DNA of 64,000 nucleotides from CAZABP01 sp964483245 (GTDB lineage: Bacteria > Planctomycetota > UBA1135 > UBA2386). The position numbers and the translations under genes are program-made. The stretch spans positions 60,190 to 124,189 of the forward strand of contig CAZABP010000007.1 of the NCBI GenBank assembly GCA_964483245.1, read 5' to 3'. The notes beneath the pieces are model-generated. The model worked only from the letters and a program-made list of their open reading frames with translations, did not search any database and had not been told where the DNA came from. Positions 36,119 to 44,656 of the stretch are shown one piece after another. Each line of letters begins with the position of its first letter. Positions within the stretch are counted from its first letter, which is position 1.

Positions 36119-36874
36119 ATGAAAATCGACACCACCACGTTCGACGGCTACACGATCCTGAACCTCAAAGGGGAGTTCGACACGTTCTACTGCCCGCGCT
36201 TCCAGGAGGAGGTCGAGGAGATGGTGGGTCGCGGGGTGAACCTGCTGATCCTCAACATGCGGCTCGTCAAGTTCATCAACTCCACTGCGCTCGGTGCCGT
36301 CATCAAGGCACACAAGCGTTGCAAGGCGGAAGGTGGCGACCTCGTGATCAGCCGGCCGTCGCCGTTCGTCAAGGACATCGTCAAGAAGCTCGGCATCGAC
36401 TCGCTGGTGCCGATGTTCGACGACGAAGAGGCTGCGACCCGGCACGTCATCAAGGCGCTGAACGCGCGCCTGCTGACCGCCGACGCACCGGTCGACGAGG
36501 AGGCCGTGCTCGTGTCGTTCCCGGACGAGACCCGCAGCAAGCAGCTCGGCGGCCGCAACTCCGTGGTTGGCAAGATGAGCAACGTCGACGGCGAGCGGCT
36601 GCAGTTCACCTGGTCCGGGGCCGGTTACGGGATCAGCCGGGATCAGGCCAAGCAGCTGTTCTTCAAGGGCGGGCAGCTCGACCTCAAGTTCCAGGTCAAG
36701 CTGTTCAAGAAGGGCTTCTTCGAAGTCGCCGCCAAGGTCGCGGAAGTCGTCGAGAGCGGGGACGACGAGGTCAAGGTCACTGCGAACTACACCTCGATCC
36801 CCGACCACGACCGTGAAGCGCTCGCGCAGTTCGCGAGTGACATGAGCTTTTTGAAAAGGCAGATACCGGGGTAG
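36119..36874 (+). CDS. STAS (anti-anti-sigma) protein with PilZ-like C-terminal domain
   Basis: This 251-residue protein has a STAS domain (residues 1-110), with FINSTALGAVIKAHKRC around the site where anti-anti-sigma factors carry their regulatory Ser. Here STA holds Ser and Thr as candidates. The C-terminal part (~145-245) is PilZ-like in pattern (GERLQFTWSG, LKFQVKLFKKGFFEVAAKV), although the RxxxR motif for cyclic-di-GMP is not obvious. Divergent from the RsbU-type phosphatase, so a partner-switching unit is likely. A fusion of STAS with a PilZ-like fold is not common. A G-run block follows the stop. Confidence 0.78.
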   Translation: MKIDTTTFDGYTILNLKGEFDTFYCPRFQEEVEEMVGRGVNLLILNMRLVKFINSTALGAVIKAHKRCKAEGGDLVISRPSPFVKDIVKKLGIDSLVPMFDDEEAATRHVIKALNARLLTADAPVDEEAVLVSFPDETRSKQLGGRNSVVGKMSNVDGERLQFTWSGAGYGISRDQAKQLFFKGGQLDLKFQVKLFKKGFFEVAAKVAEVVESGDDEVKVTANYTSIPDHDREALAQFASDMSFLKRQIPG

Positions 36875-36886
36875 GGAAGGAGCTCG

Positions 36887-36976
36887 GAGGGGGCAGGGGG
36901 AAACGGGAACGGAACGGGCCCGGGCCCTGGCTTGGGCTCGGGTAGGGCGAGGAAGGGGAACGGGAAGGGGCGGGGG
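36887..36976 (+). repeat. G-run repeat block after the STAS-PilZ gene
   Basis: About 90 bp with more than ten runs of three to five G separated by 1-6 nt, beginning 12 nt after the stop on the coding strand. It easily satisfies the G-quadruplex pattern. It resembles the blocks after clpP and after the DUF1501 gene but is longer and less regular. Confidence 0.75.
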
Positions 36977-37082
36977 CTCACGCGGATCTGCGGATGCGGT
37001 ACGCGGTGTCTCTGAGACTCCGTCCGTCACTTCGCGCGAGATTTCACGCGGTGCGCGGCAAGCGGCGCTCGGATCTCTGGCA

Positions 37083-37128
37083 CCGGCTGTCCCGGTACAC
37101 CCGGTGTCAGGCACCCACGCGGCGGTCT
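37083..37128 (-). repeat. 3'-end hairpin repeat, copy 1 (tethered sigma factor)
   Basis: On the minus strand this runs from the stop of the sigma factor gene: ACCGCCGCGTGGGTG, CCTGA, CACC, to ACAGCCGG. GGTG pairs with CACC around CCTGA. The same layout occurs at 38643-38689 after rpmH. The element overlaps the stop codon. Confidence 0.7.
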
Positions 37129-38548
37129 ACTGGTACTGCGGTTGGCGCAAGTGGTCACGGAAGCTGGCGTAGAGGACCGCTGCCTCCGGCGTGTCGAGCG
37201 CGCCCGCGGCAACGAACCAGCTCAGCAGCGCTGTCGTGGCGTCGAGGTAGATCGGGATGCGGGCCGCGTGGATGACGGCTGATTCGGGGAGCTCGTGCAG
37301 GTCGGCAAGGAAGACACGGTCCTTGCCATTCGACTCGAGCATGAACGGCGCATGCGCGAACGGCGCTTGGTCAGGCGCGAATGAGAACACGTCGGGCTCC
37401 GGCGCAAGGCCCCGCGCCTCCCGGTAGGCATTGTGGACGGCGCGCGCCTCGCGCATCGCCGCACGCTGCGCGGGGGATGCCCGCGCTTCGATCTCGTCAC
37501 GCCCGTGGCTTCGGGCGCGGCCACCGACGACGAGCGCATGGAACTCGCGGGAGGCCGTGCGGGCCAAGAGGTCCGCAACCTCCTTCAACGGCATGCGATA
37601 TCGCTCCAGCAACGGATCGAGCGTGAGGCGCCAGTCCGGCAGAATGTAGCGATCGTCCGGATTGAGCTGGCGATGGCGGAACAGGTGCTCCGGCTGGTCG
37701 AGTGCACCGCTCAGTAGCTGGTACGGCAGCGCAGCCGAGGAGCGTGGGTACCGCTCCCAGATCGGATCGACGGAGATTGCGGTCCGGGCCCCTGGGTCCG
37801 ACATGGTCCTGCGGGCGGAACTCGCATGCGTCGCGACGGTCGGTTCCTCGACTGCGTGTGGGTCGCCCGTCGCGGTGCCGAGGCTGCGAGGGGGTTCGTC
37901 CACATCGCGTTCGCGTGGCTGCGCATGACTGACGACCCACCAGGCCGGGAGCGCCAGAACCGCGATCGCAACGCAGATGGCCACGCCCTTCCCACCCACG
38001 GTGGCTCCCGCGGTCATTCCCGAGAGTGGGAACTGCAACAGCGGCAACAGCCATGCTGCGCGGCTACCGCTCTCACGGTCGAGACGCTCACGGATCAACG
38101 CGAGGCCGCGACGGATCCGCGTCCGCGCGGTCTCGACTGGAACGTCCAGGCGTCGCGCAACCTCGCGGGGCGGAAGATCTTCGTAGAAGCGCAGCAGGAT
38201 CGCGCTGCGATACGGCTCCGGCAGCGCGGCGACGGAGCTCGCGACCTGCGTGTGCAGCGAGAACCGGGCAACGGTGTCCGACACGGACGGCTCCGGAGTC
38301 GATTGCCGCACGATGGGTGTTCGACGGCGTGCGCGAAGCCGGTCGCTCCACAGCCGGCGAAGCACGGTCTTCAGCCATGGACGCAACGAAGCTCCTGCTG
38401 CCGGCTCTCTGTGCAGCGCAGCCAGCAGCGTCTCCTGTGTCAGGTCGTCGGCATCCGCAGGATCCTGCGCCAACCCGGCCGCGAGCCGCCGCAGCCAGGC
38501 GGTCTCCGCCAGCAGAGCTTCGATCGACGATTGGGGAGCATCGGACAT
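37127..38548 (-). CDS. ECF sigma factor fused to a membrane segment and exported domain
   Basis: The first ~170 residues of this 473-residue protein are an ECF sigma factor: region 2 (DPADADDLTQETLLAALH) and region 4 (LPEPYRSAILLRFYEDL, then PPREVARRLDVPVETARTRIR). Residues ~175-210 are hydrophobic (GVAICVAIAVLALPAWWVV at the core). The remaining ~260 residues contain no motif I know and would lie outside the membrane. Sigma factors with such C-terminal extensions are known from Planctomycetota; they may replace a separate anti-sigma factor. ATG 38548 is preferred over TTG 38557. Confidence 0.85.
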   Translation of the reverse strand: MSDAPQSSIEALLAETAWLRRLAAGLAQDPADADDLTQETLLAALHREPAAGASLRPWLKTVLRRLWSDRLRARRRTPIVRQSTPEPSVSDTVARFSLHTQVASSVAALPEPYRSAILLRFYEDLPPREVARRLDVPVETARTRIRRGLALIRERLDRESGSRAAWLLPLLQFPLSGMTAGATVGGKGVAICVAIAVLALPAWWVVSHAQPRERDVDEPPRSLGTATGDPHAVEEPTVATHASSARRTMSDPGARTAISVDPIWERYPRSSAALPYQLLSGALDQPEHLFRHRQLNPDDRYILPDWRLTLDPLLERYRMPLKEVADLLARTASREFHALVVGGRARSHGRDEIEARASPAQRAAMREARAVHNAYREARGLAPEPDVFSFAPDQAPFAHAPFMLESNGKDRVFLADLHELPESAVIHAARIPIYLDATTALLSWFVAAGALDTPEAAVLYASFRDHLRQPQYQ

Positions 38549-38642
38549 GGAATCCAACTCGTCCGAGGCGCTGGATGCGGTTCAGAATCGCCCCCCGATC
38601 CCGCCATCAGCCTGTCGGCCTGGGCGGCTCCGCTGTCTGGGC

Positions 38643-38689
38643 CCGGCTGTACCGGAGACGGGGGCGTCAGGCCCCCCACGCAGCGGTCT
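38643..38689 (-). repeat. 3'-end hairpin repeat, copy 2 (rpmH)
   Basis: Begins 1 nt after the rpmH stop on the minus strand: AGACCGCTGCGTGGG, then GGGGGC paired with GCCCCC around CTGAC (38676-38660), then a CAGCCGG end. It aligns with the copy at 37083-37128 over its whole length. The longer stem here makes it the better terminator candidate, without a T-run. Confidence 0.75.
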
Positions 38690-38690
38690 T

Positions 38691-38828
38691 TCAGCCGACG
38701 CGGAAGTAGCCCTTCGAGCGCTTCCGCTTGCGCTTGATGATCTTGCGGCCGCCGGCGGTCTTGGAGCGGGTGCGGAAGCCGACCCTCTTCAGTCGCTTGA
38801 GCTTGGAGCGGCGGACGTTGAGCTTCAT
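38691..38828 (-). CDS. rpmH: Ribosomal protein bL34, divergent
   Basis: A 45-codon gene for a very basic peptide. Its core (SKLKRLKRVGFRTRSKTAGG followed by RKIIKRKRKRSKG) aligns with the bL34 pattern KR..HGFR.RM.T..GR.VL..RR.KGR. The first residues (MKLNVRR) differ from the usual MKRTFQPS, and the end is longer (GYFRVG). bL34 normally lies next to rnpA near the origin; here it stands alone between PilB and a sigma factor gene. A good promoter 27 bp upstream supports expression as a single gene. Confidence 0.78.
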   Translation of the reverse strand: MKLNVRRSKLKRLKRVGFRTRSKTAGGRKIIKRKRKRSKGYFRVG

Positions 38829-38854
38829 GGGCGGTGCGGGGTGAAGGGGCGGGG

Positions 38855-38883
38855 ACGGTAGCGACGGGGTTGGGGTGGGTCAA
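38855..38883 (-). promoter_or_regulatory. Promoter of rpmH
   Basis: Minus strand: TTGACC (-35, 38883-38878), 17-bp spacer, TACCGT (-10, 38860-38855). Transcription would begin near 38848, ~20 nt before the ATG. The two hexamers match the candidate promoter of rplM in sequence and spacing. Confidence 0.6.
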
Positions 38884-38935
38884 GGCACGCGGCGGGCCTG
38901 GGTCGCCGGTCGCGGAGCGCGGCGCCGGGCCCGGC

Positions 38936-40627
38936 TCAGCGCAGCATCGTCTCGCGCAGGACCTCTTCGACCGAGGTCTGGCGGCTGAAGACGGCGCGCA
39001 GGCCGGCGTCGCGCAGCGTGGACATGCCGCCTTCGCGGGCGGCCCGGGCGAGGTCTTCGGAGCTGGCACCGTCGATGACGAGCTGGCGCAGGCGTTCGTC
39101 GACGACCATCAGCTCGCCGAGCGCCATGCGGCCGCGGTAGCCGGAGAAGTTGCAGGCCTCGCAGCCGCGGCCACGCGCGAACTTCTGCTCGCCGACTTCG
39201 GCGCGCGTGACCTGGAGCTCGCGCAGCAGCTCGTCCGACGGTTCGTATTCGACCCGACACTGGGCGCAGATCCGGCGGACGAGGCGCTGCGCGAGGACCC
39301 CCTGCAGCGTGGCCGTGATCAGGAACGGCTCGACGCCGATGTCGACCAGCCGGGTGATCGCGCTCGGCGCGTCGTTGGTGTGCAGCGTCGAGAACACGAG
39401 GTGGCCGGTCAGCGAGGCTTCGATCGCGGTCTGCGCGGTCTCGCGGTCACGGATCTCACCGACCAGGATGACGTCCGGGTCCTGGCGCAGGATCGTGCGC
39501 AAGACGGCGGAGTAGTTGACCCCGATGTCGTCGTTGACCGGGATCTGCACGATGCCCTCGAGGTCGTATTCGACCGGGTCCTCGACCGTGATGATCTTGA
39601 CGTCGACGGTGTTGGCCTCGTTCAACATCGCGTACAGCGTCGTCGTCTTGCCGGAACCGGTCGGGCCGGTCAGCAGCACGATCCCGTGCGGCAACGCGAG
39701 CAGGCGCCGGATCGCCTCGAGCTGCTCGTCGCCGAAACCGAGATTCTGCAGGTTCAGCGCCACGACGCTGCGGTCGAGCACACGCAACACGCAGGACTCA
39801 CCGAACATCGTCGGCAACGTCGACACGCGCAGATCGACCGGCCGCCCGCCGACGCTGAGCTCGATGCGCCCGTCCTGCGGCAGGCGGGTCTCGGCGATGT
39901 CGAGATCGGCGAGGACCTTGACGCGCGAGATCAGGCTGACGGCCAGGTGCGGCGGCGGCGCCTCGAGCTCGTACAGCAGGCCGTCGACGCGGTAACGGAT
40001 CTTGAAGTCCGTCTCGAACGGCTCGAGGTGGATGTCCGACGCCTTGTCGCGGATCGCCTGATACAGGACGTAGTTCAGCAGCTTGACCACCGGCGCGGCC
40101 TTGGCCATCGCGGCCTTGTCCTCGAGGTCGAACTTCGACCCCTGTTGGCCGAGCTCGGCGACGAGCTCCTGCATCCGCGCCTTGGCGGCGGCACTGTCCT
40201 CGCGGTAGTGCTTGTCGAGCGCCTGCGCGATCTGCTGCTCGTCGGCGAGCCCGGCCTTCAGCTTCAGCCCGGTCGTGAACGACAGATCCTCGAGCGCGCT
40301 CAGGTTCAACGGATCGGCAATCGCGACCAGCAGCTCGGCCCCGGACAACGAGAACGGCAGGATCCCGAATGCGCGCGCAGTCCCGGCGTCGATCTTCGCG
40401 AGCGCATCCGGGCTCGGTGGTCGCGTCTGCAGGTCCAGGAACTCGAGGCCGGCCTGGTCCGCCAGGGCACGCAGCAGATCCGGCCGCGTGATGTGACCGA
40501 GCTCGAGGAGGATCTCGCCGATCCGCCCGCCCTTGTCGCGCTGCACCGCGAGCGCCTCCTGCACCATCCCTTCGTGGATGGCTCCCTGCTGCTTGAGGAC
40601 CTGGCCGAGGAGACGCCGCGCCGCCAT
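38936..40627 (-). CDS. pilB: Type IV pilus/type II secretion assembly ATPase, PilB/GspE
   Basis: PilB/GspE powers pilus or pseudopilus extension. The 563-residue protein has a MshEN N-terminal domain (residues ~1-150), Walker A GPTGSGKTTT (321-330), Walker B VILVGEIRDRETA (~385) and two zinc-binding CxxC pairs (CAQC and CEAC) before GYRGR, the complete set for extension ATPases. ATG 40627 begins the MshEN domain (ARRLLGQVLKQQG) and lies 1 bp after the PilT stop. PilB or GspE cannot be told apart; the PilT neighbour favours pili. Confidence 0.9.
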   Translation of the reverse strand: MAARRLLGQVLKQQGAIHEGMVQEALAVQRDKGGRIGEILLELGHITRPDLLRALADQAGLEFLDLQTRPPSPDALAKIDAGTARAFGILPFSLSGAELLVAIADPLNLSALEDLSFTTGLKLKAGLADEQQIAQALDKHYREDSAAAKARMQELVAELGQQGSKFDLEDKAAMAKAAPVVKLLNYVLYQAIRDKASDIHLEPFETDFKIRYRVDGLLYELEAPPPHLAVSLISRVKVLADLDIAETRLPQDGRIELSVGGRPVDLRVSTLPTMFGESCVLRVLDRSVVALNLQNLGFGDEQLEAIRRLLALPHGIVLLTGPTGSGKTTTLYAMLNEANTVDVKIITVEDPVEYDLEGIVQIPVNDDIGVNYSAVLRTILRQDPDVILVGEIRDRETAQTAIEASLTGHLVFSTLHTNDAPSAITRLVDIGVEPFLITATLQGVLAQRLVRRICAQCRVEYEPSDELLRELQVTRAEVGEQKFARGRGCEACNFSGYRGRMALGELMVVDERLRQLVIDGASSEDLARAAREGGMSTLRDAGLRAVFSRQTSVEEVLRETMLR

Positions 40628-40628
40628 C

Positions 40629-41696
40629 TCAGCTCCCGCTGCCGCCGAGCCGCTGATCGAGCGCCTTGCGATCGAACGCATGCTCGCGCGCGATCTCGAG
40701 CGAGATCCGCCCCGCGCGGTAGAGATCCAGCAGCGAATCGTCCATCAGCTGCATGCCGGCGCGCCGGCTGGTCTGGATCACGGACGGGATCTTGAACGTC
40801 TCCCCCTTGCGGATGTGGTTCTCGATCGCAGCGTTGCTGATCAGGATCTCGAACGCGGCGACGCGACCCTTGCCGTCCGCCGTCGGCAGCAGGATCTGCG
40901 AGATCACGGCGACCAGCGACACCGCGAGCTGCGAGCGGATCTGCTCCTGCTGCGCAGTCGGGTACTGGTCGATGATCCGGTCGATCGTGCGCGCGGCACC
41001 GGTGGTGTGCAGCGTGCCGAACACCAGGTGACCGGTCTCGGCTGCGGTGATCGCGGCCGACGTCGTCTCGAGATCGCGCATCTCACCGAGCAGGATCACG
41101 TCCGGATCCTGGCGCAACACGCGCCGCATCGCCTCGGCGAACGTCGGCACGTCGCTGCCGACCTCGCGCTGCGTCACGTGCGCCTTGCCGTGCTGGTGGT
41201 AGAACTCGATCGGATCCTCGATCGTGACGATGTGGACGTCGCGGTTGCGATTGATCCAGTCCAGCATCGTCGCCAGCGTCGTGGTCTTGCCGGACCCGGT
41301 CGGGCCGGTCACGAGCACGAGCCCGCGATGCATGTTCAGCAGGTTCTGCACGCTCTCGGGCAGCCCGATCTGGCCGAATGACAGCAGCTGGTGCGGGATC
41401 AGTCGCATGACCAGCGAACGGTGGCCCTTCTCGGTCAGCACGCTGACCCGGAACCGGCACTTGTCGCCGTGCGCGTAGCCGAAGTCGGTCGTGCCCCCCT
41501 CGGCCAGCTCGCGCGCGTTGCGGTCCGGCATGATCTGCAGCGCCATCGCTTCGGTGTCGTCCGGCTTCAACACCTCCCCCTCCAGCTCGATCAGATGGCC
41601 GCGCAGCCGGAGGACCGGGGGGCGGCCGACCGACAGGTGCAGGTCGGAGGCACCTCGCGCCAGACAGGTGTCGAGCAGGGGAACGATGTCGCGCAT
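40629..41696 (-). CDS. pilT: Type IV pilus retraction ATPase PilT
   Basis: PilT drives pilus retraction and twitching. The 355-residue length is typical. Features are SDLHLSVGRPPVLR (residues 17-30), Walker A GPTGSGKTTT (131-140), the aspartate box IVTIEDPIEF, Walker B VILLGEMRDLET and the PilT marker AAETGHLVFGTLHT; no CxxC pairs, unlike PilB. It lies between two PilB/GspE-type genes, 42 bp after one and 1 bp before the other. I chose ATG 41696, which starts at MRDIVPLLD. Confidence 0.93.
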   Translation of the reverse strand: MRDIVPLLDTCLARGASDLHLSVGRPPVLRLRGHLIELEGEVLKPDDTEAMALQIMPDRNARELAEGGTTDFGYAHGDKCRFRVSVLTEKGHRSLVMRLIPHQLLSFGQIGLPESVQNLLNMHRGLVLVTGPTGSGKTTTLATMLDWINRNRDVHIVTIEDPIEFYHQHGKAHVTQREVGSDVPTFAEAMRRVLRQDPDVILLGEMRDLETTSAAITAAETGHLVFGTLHTTGAARTIDRIIDQYPTAQQEQIRSQLAVSLVAVISQILLPTADGKGRVAAFEILISNAAIENHIRKGETFKIPSVIQTSRRAGMQLMDDSLLDLYRAGRISLEIAREHAFDRKALDQRLGGSGS

Positions 41697-41738
41697 GCGG
41701 TCTCTCTCTAGCGGCGCCGCCGCCGATCGCAACGAACC

Positions 41739-43397
41739 TCAGCCGGACGCGGTGACCCGCAGCAGCTCGTCCAGCGTGGTCCTGCCGCCGACGACCTTGC
41801 GCACGCCGTCCTCGTACAGGTTCGTCATGCCGGCCGCGCGTGCCTGGGCCCGCAGGTGCTCGAGCGGCTCCCCGCGGAACGTCATCTCGCGGATCGTCGT
41901 GTCCATCTCCAGCAGTTCGAAGATCCCGAGCCGGCCGCGGTAGCCGGTCTGGTCGCAGGCATCGCAGCCGACGGCCCGGAACAGCTTCGTCTCGGTGTCG
42001 GTCGCTTCCAGCCCGAGCGTCCGTAGCTCACTGGGGGTCGGGGCATACGGCTGTTTGCACGCTTCGCACAGCACGCGCACGAGCCGCTGCGCCAGGATCG
42101 CCTGCACGCCGGCTGCCACCAGGAACGGCTTGACTCCCATGTCGGTCAACCGCGTCACCGCGCTCGGGGCGTCGTTCGTGTGGAGGGTCGAGAACACGAG
42201 GTGCCCGGTCAGCGCAGCCTGCACCGCGATCTCGGCCGTCTCGCGGTCGCGGATCTCGCCGACCAGGATCACGTTCGGCGCCTGGCGCAGCATCGCGCGC
42301 AGGATGCGGGCGAAGCCGAGCCCGATCCGCGTGCGGACCTGGCATTGGTTGATCCCGGCGATGTTGAACTCGACCGGGTCCTCGGCCGTGATGATCTTGA
42401 CGTCGCTGCGGTTCAGATCGCGCAGCGCCGCGTACAGCGTCGTCGTCTTGCCGGAGCCGGTCGGCCCGGTCACCAGGATGATCCCGTTCGGGCGCTTCAG
42501 CAGCCGGTCGAACCGGGCCCGCTCGCCGCAGCCGAAGCCGAGCGCCTCGAGCGACAGCAGGTTGCGCTCCTTGTCGAGCAGACGCATGACGATCGTCTCC
42601 CCGTGGTTGCCCGGCAACACCGAGGTGCGGATGTCGATCGCGCGCCGCTGCGATGTGCGGAAGTCGATGCGGCCGTCCTGCGGCTTGCGCTTCTCGGCGA
42701 TGTCGAGCCCGGCCATGATCTTGAGCCGCGACGTGAGTGCGCCATGCAGCTCGCGCTCGAGCGACGCGGTCTCGCGCAGCACCCCGTCGATCCGCAGGCG
42801 CACGCGCATCCGCTGCTCGAACGGCTCGATGTGGATGTCGCTGGCGCGCGCATCGACCGCCTCCTCGATCGTGCGATGCACGAGCCGGATGATCGGCGCG
42901 TCCGGATCGTCACGGTCGGCCGCGCCGTCGGCGGGACCGGCGCCCTTGCTGCCGCGCTCGGGCGCCATCCCGCCGAGCGTGCGCCGGATCGCTTCGCGCA
43001 GCGCATTCGGCGGCGCCAACACGCAACGCACCTCGCAACCGGCGAGGAACGCCAGGTTGTCGCCGACCCACGACTTCAGCGGATCGTCGATCGCGACGAA
43101 GAGCCGGCCATCCTTCTGCAGGACCGGCAGCGCACCATGCTCTTCGATCTGCTCGCGCGGGATCCGGCCGAGCAGCTCCGGGCCGATCTTCGCCTTCGCC
43201 GGATCGGCGAACGGCATCCCGCTGGCTTCCGCCAGACAGCGCCAGACCGCCCCCTCGTCCGCGAGGTTCAGCGCGACGACGGCGCGCTCGAGCGGCTGGC
43301 CGCGCGTGCGCGCGACCGTCTCCGCCTGCTCGAGCTTCTCGCGCGATAGTCCTGCCTTGGCGAGCAGCAGCTCGCCGAGCGACGCCCGTGCGGTCAA
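41739..43397 (-). CDS. Second PilB/GspE-type secretion ATPase
   Basis: A 552-residue paralogue of the PilB-like protein at 38936. It has an N-terminal MshEN-like domain (LGELLLAKAGLSREKLEQAE at the start), Walker A GPTGSGKTTT, EDPVEF, Walker B VILVGEIRDRET and CxxC pairs (CEAC and CDAC). The start is probably TTG 43397, which overlaps the stop of the DUF1573 gene (TTGA); no ATG is near. The Walker A and B motifs are intact, so both paralogues should be active. Two assembly ATPases may serve a pilus and a type II-like secretion machine. Confidence 0.88.
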   Translation of the reverse strand: MTARASLGELLLAKAGLSREKLEQAETVARTRGQPLERAVVALNLADEGAVWRCLAEASGMPFADPAKAKIGPELLGRIPREQIEEHGALPVLQKDGRLFVAIDDPLKSWVGDNLAFLAGCEVRCVLAPPNALREAIRRTLGGMAPERGSKGAGPADGAADRDDPDAPIIRLVHRTIEEAVDARASDIHIEPFEQRMRVRLRIDGVLRETASLERELHGALTSRLKIMAGLDIAEKRKPQDGRIDFRTSQRRAIDIRTSVLPGNHGETIVMRLLDKERNLLSLEALGFGCGERARFDRLLKRPNGIILVTGPTGSGKTTTLYAALRDLNRSDVKIITAEDPVEFNIAGINQCQVRTRIGLGFARILRAMLRQAPNVILVGEIRDRETAEIAVQAALTGHLVFSTLHTNDAPSAVTRLTDMGVKPFLVAAGVQAILAQRLVRVLCEACKQPYAPTPSELRTLGLEATDTETKLFRAVGCDACDQTGYRGRLGIFELLEMDTTIREMTFRGEPLEHLRAQARAAGMTNLYEDGVRKVVGGRTTLDELLRVTASG

Positions 43398-44656
43398 CGG
43401 ACGAAGCCGTTGAACTGAATCTCCTTCAGCGGCGCGGACGGATGGTTCAGGTGCACGCGGACCACCCCGCGCACGATCTTGCCCTTCTCGACGTCCGGCG
43501 CGACCGCGATCTCGACGACGACCTCGTTCCCCTCCTTGTGCGAGCTGAACGCGACCTGGTCGCCGACGCTGAGGTTCTCGCTCTCGAGCTTGCTGACCTG
43601 GAGGTCGAAGTCGTCGGTCGGCTTGATGCGGACCTCCGCCTTGCCTCCCTTGCCGGCGCGGATCACGCCGAGGCTCAGGAAGCCGCCTGGATTCATCTCG
43701 AGCGGGCCTTTGATCATCGCGACAGCGCGCGCCGTGACGGTCCTGCCCTTGACGTCGGTATGGAACGTGATCGGCCCCCCACCGTCGCGCTCGTCGACGC
43801 CCGGACCGTAGGTCCCGGTCACGACCCAGACCGCCTTGTCGCCGCGCATCTCCTTCTGGTACTCGACCTGCATCGTCTTCACGAGCGAGTCGTGGCGCAG
43901 CAGGTTGAAGTCCGGCTGCATCGGCGACGTGATCTCGAAGCGGAAGTCCTTCTTGTCCTTCCAGGTCATCTCGCCGAGGTTCCACTCCGGCGGCTCGACG
44001 ATGAAGAACGTCGCCCCGGTCGCGCGCCACGCCAGCTTGACGGCCGGCAGCTGCGCGTCGTCGATCTGCAGGTCGATCTGCGCATCCTTCGGGCCGATCT
44101 GACCGGACATCGCCATGTGCACCTCGACCTCGCCGCTCTCACCCGGCTCGACCGTGATGAACGTGACGCGCTCGCGCCCCTCGGCGCCATCGTCAGCGCG
44201 CGTGACCCGCCACAGCGAGTTCGCGACCGGCTCGTTCAGCAGCTCGTAGACACGATCGCCGACGCGGACCACCGTGCGGTTGCAGGTGCAGCTCTGGATC
44301 AGGTTGCTGAACTTGTGCGTGTCGGTGCCGGGGTTCTTGAACTTGAACTTCCCGACCGCCTCCTCCTCCTGCACGAAGGTCCCGAGATCGATCCGCGTCG
44401 CTTCGAACCAGCGGTTGCCCTGGCCGGTCTCGAAGTGGGCCGGCGCCGGAGGCGCCACCACGGTCTGGACCTCGGCAGAGCCGTCACCCGGCTGGCTGCC
44501 GGGGATCGGTTGGCTGCCGGGCACGGGCTGGCTGCCAGGGATCGGCTGGCTGCCCGGGACCGGTTCACCGCCAGCAGGCGGATCTTGTTGTGCAGTCAGG
44601 CCTAGGCCTGTCAGGGCGATGGAAACGAATGCCAGCAGCGGGATACGGCTCATCAT
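43394..44656 (-). CDS. DUF1573-domain exported protein
   Basis: This 420-residue protein has a signal peptide ending GLGLTAQQ, then a Pro/Gly/Ser/Gln repeat linker (residues ~32-57), then DUF1573-type Ig-like domains with the typical motif SCTCNRTVVRVG (residues ~125-136). DUF1573 proteins are exported and common in Planctomycetota and Bacteroidota; their function is unknown. It is the first gene of the operon with three pilus/secretion ATPases and overlaps the next one (TTGA), so it may be a component or substrate of that machine. The start is ATGATG at 44656. Confidence 0.85.
   Translation of the reverse strand: MMSRIPLLAFVSIALTGLGLTAQQDPPAGGEPVPGSQPIPGSQPVPGSQPIPGSQPGDGSAEVQTVVAPPAPAHFETGQGNRWFEATRIDLGTFVQEEEAVGKFKFKNPGTDTHKFSNLIQSCTCNRTVVRVGDRVYELLNEPVANSLWRVTRADDGAEGRERVTFITVEPGESGEVEVHMAMSGQIGPKDAQIDLQIDDAQLPAVKLAWRATGATFFIVEPPEWNLGEMTWKDKKDFRFEITSPMQPDFNLLRHDSLVKTMQVEYQKEMRGDKAVWVVTGTYGPGVDERDGGGPITFHTDVKGRTVTARAVAMIKGPLEMNPGGFLSLGVIRAGKGGKAEVRIKPTDDFDLQVSKLESENLSVGDQVAFSSHKEGNEVVVEIAVAPDVEKGKIVRGVVRVHLNHPSAPLKEIQFNGFVR
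44492..44563 (-). repeat. Four 18-bp in-frame repeats coding P(V/I)PGSQ
   Basis: Four tandem units of 18 bp code PVPGSQ, PIPGSQ, PVPGSQ, PIPGSQ, with I and V alternating. They form a flexible linker between the signal peptide and the DUF1573 domain. Changes in copy number would stay in frame. Confidence 0.85.
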
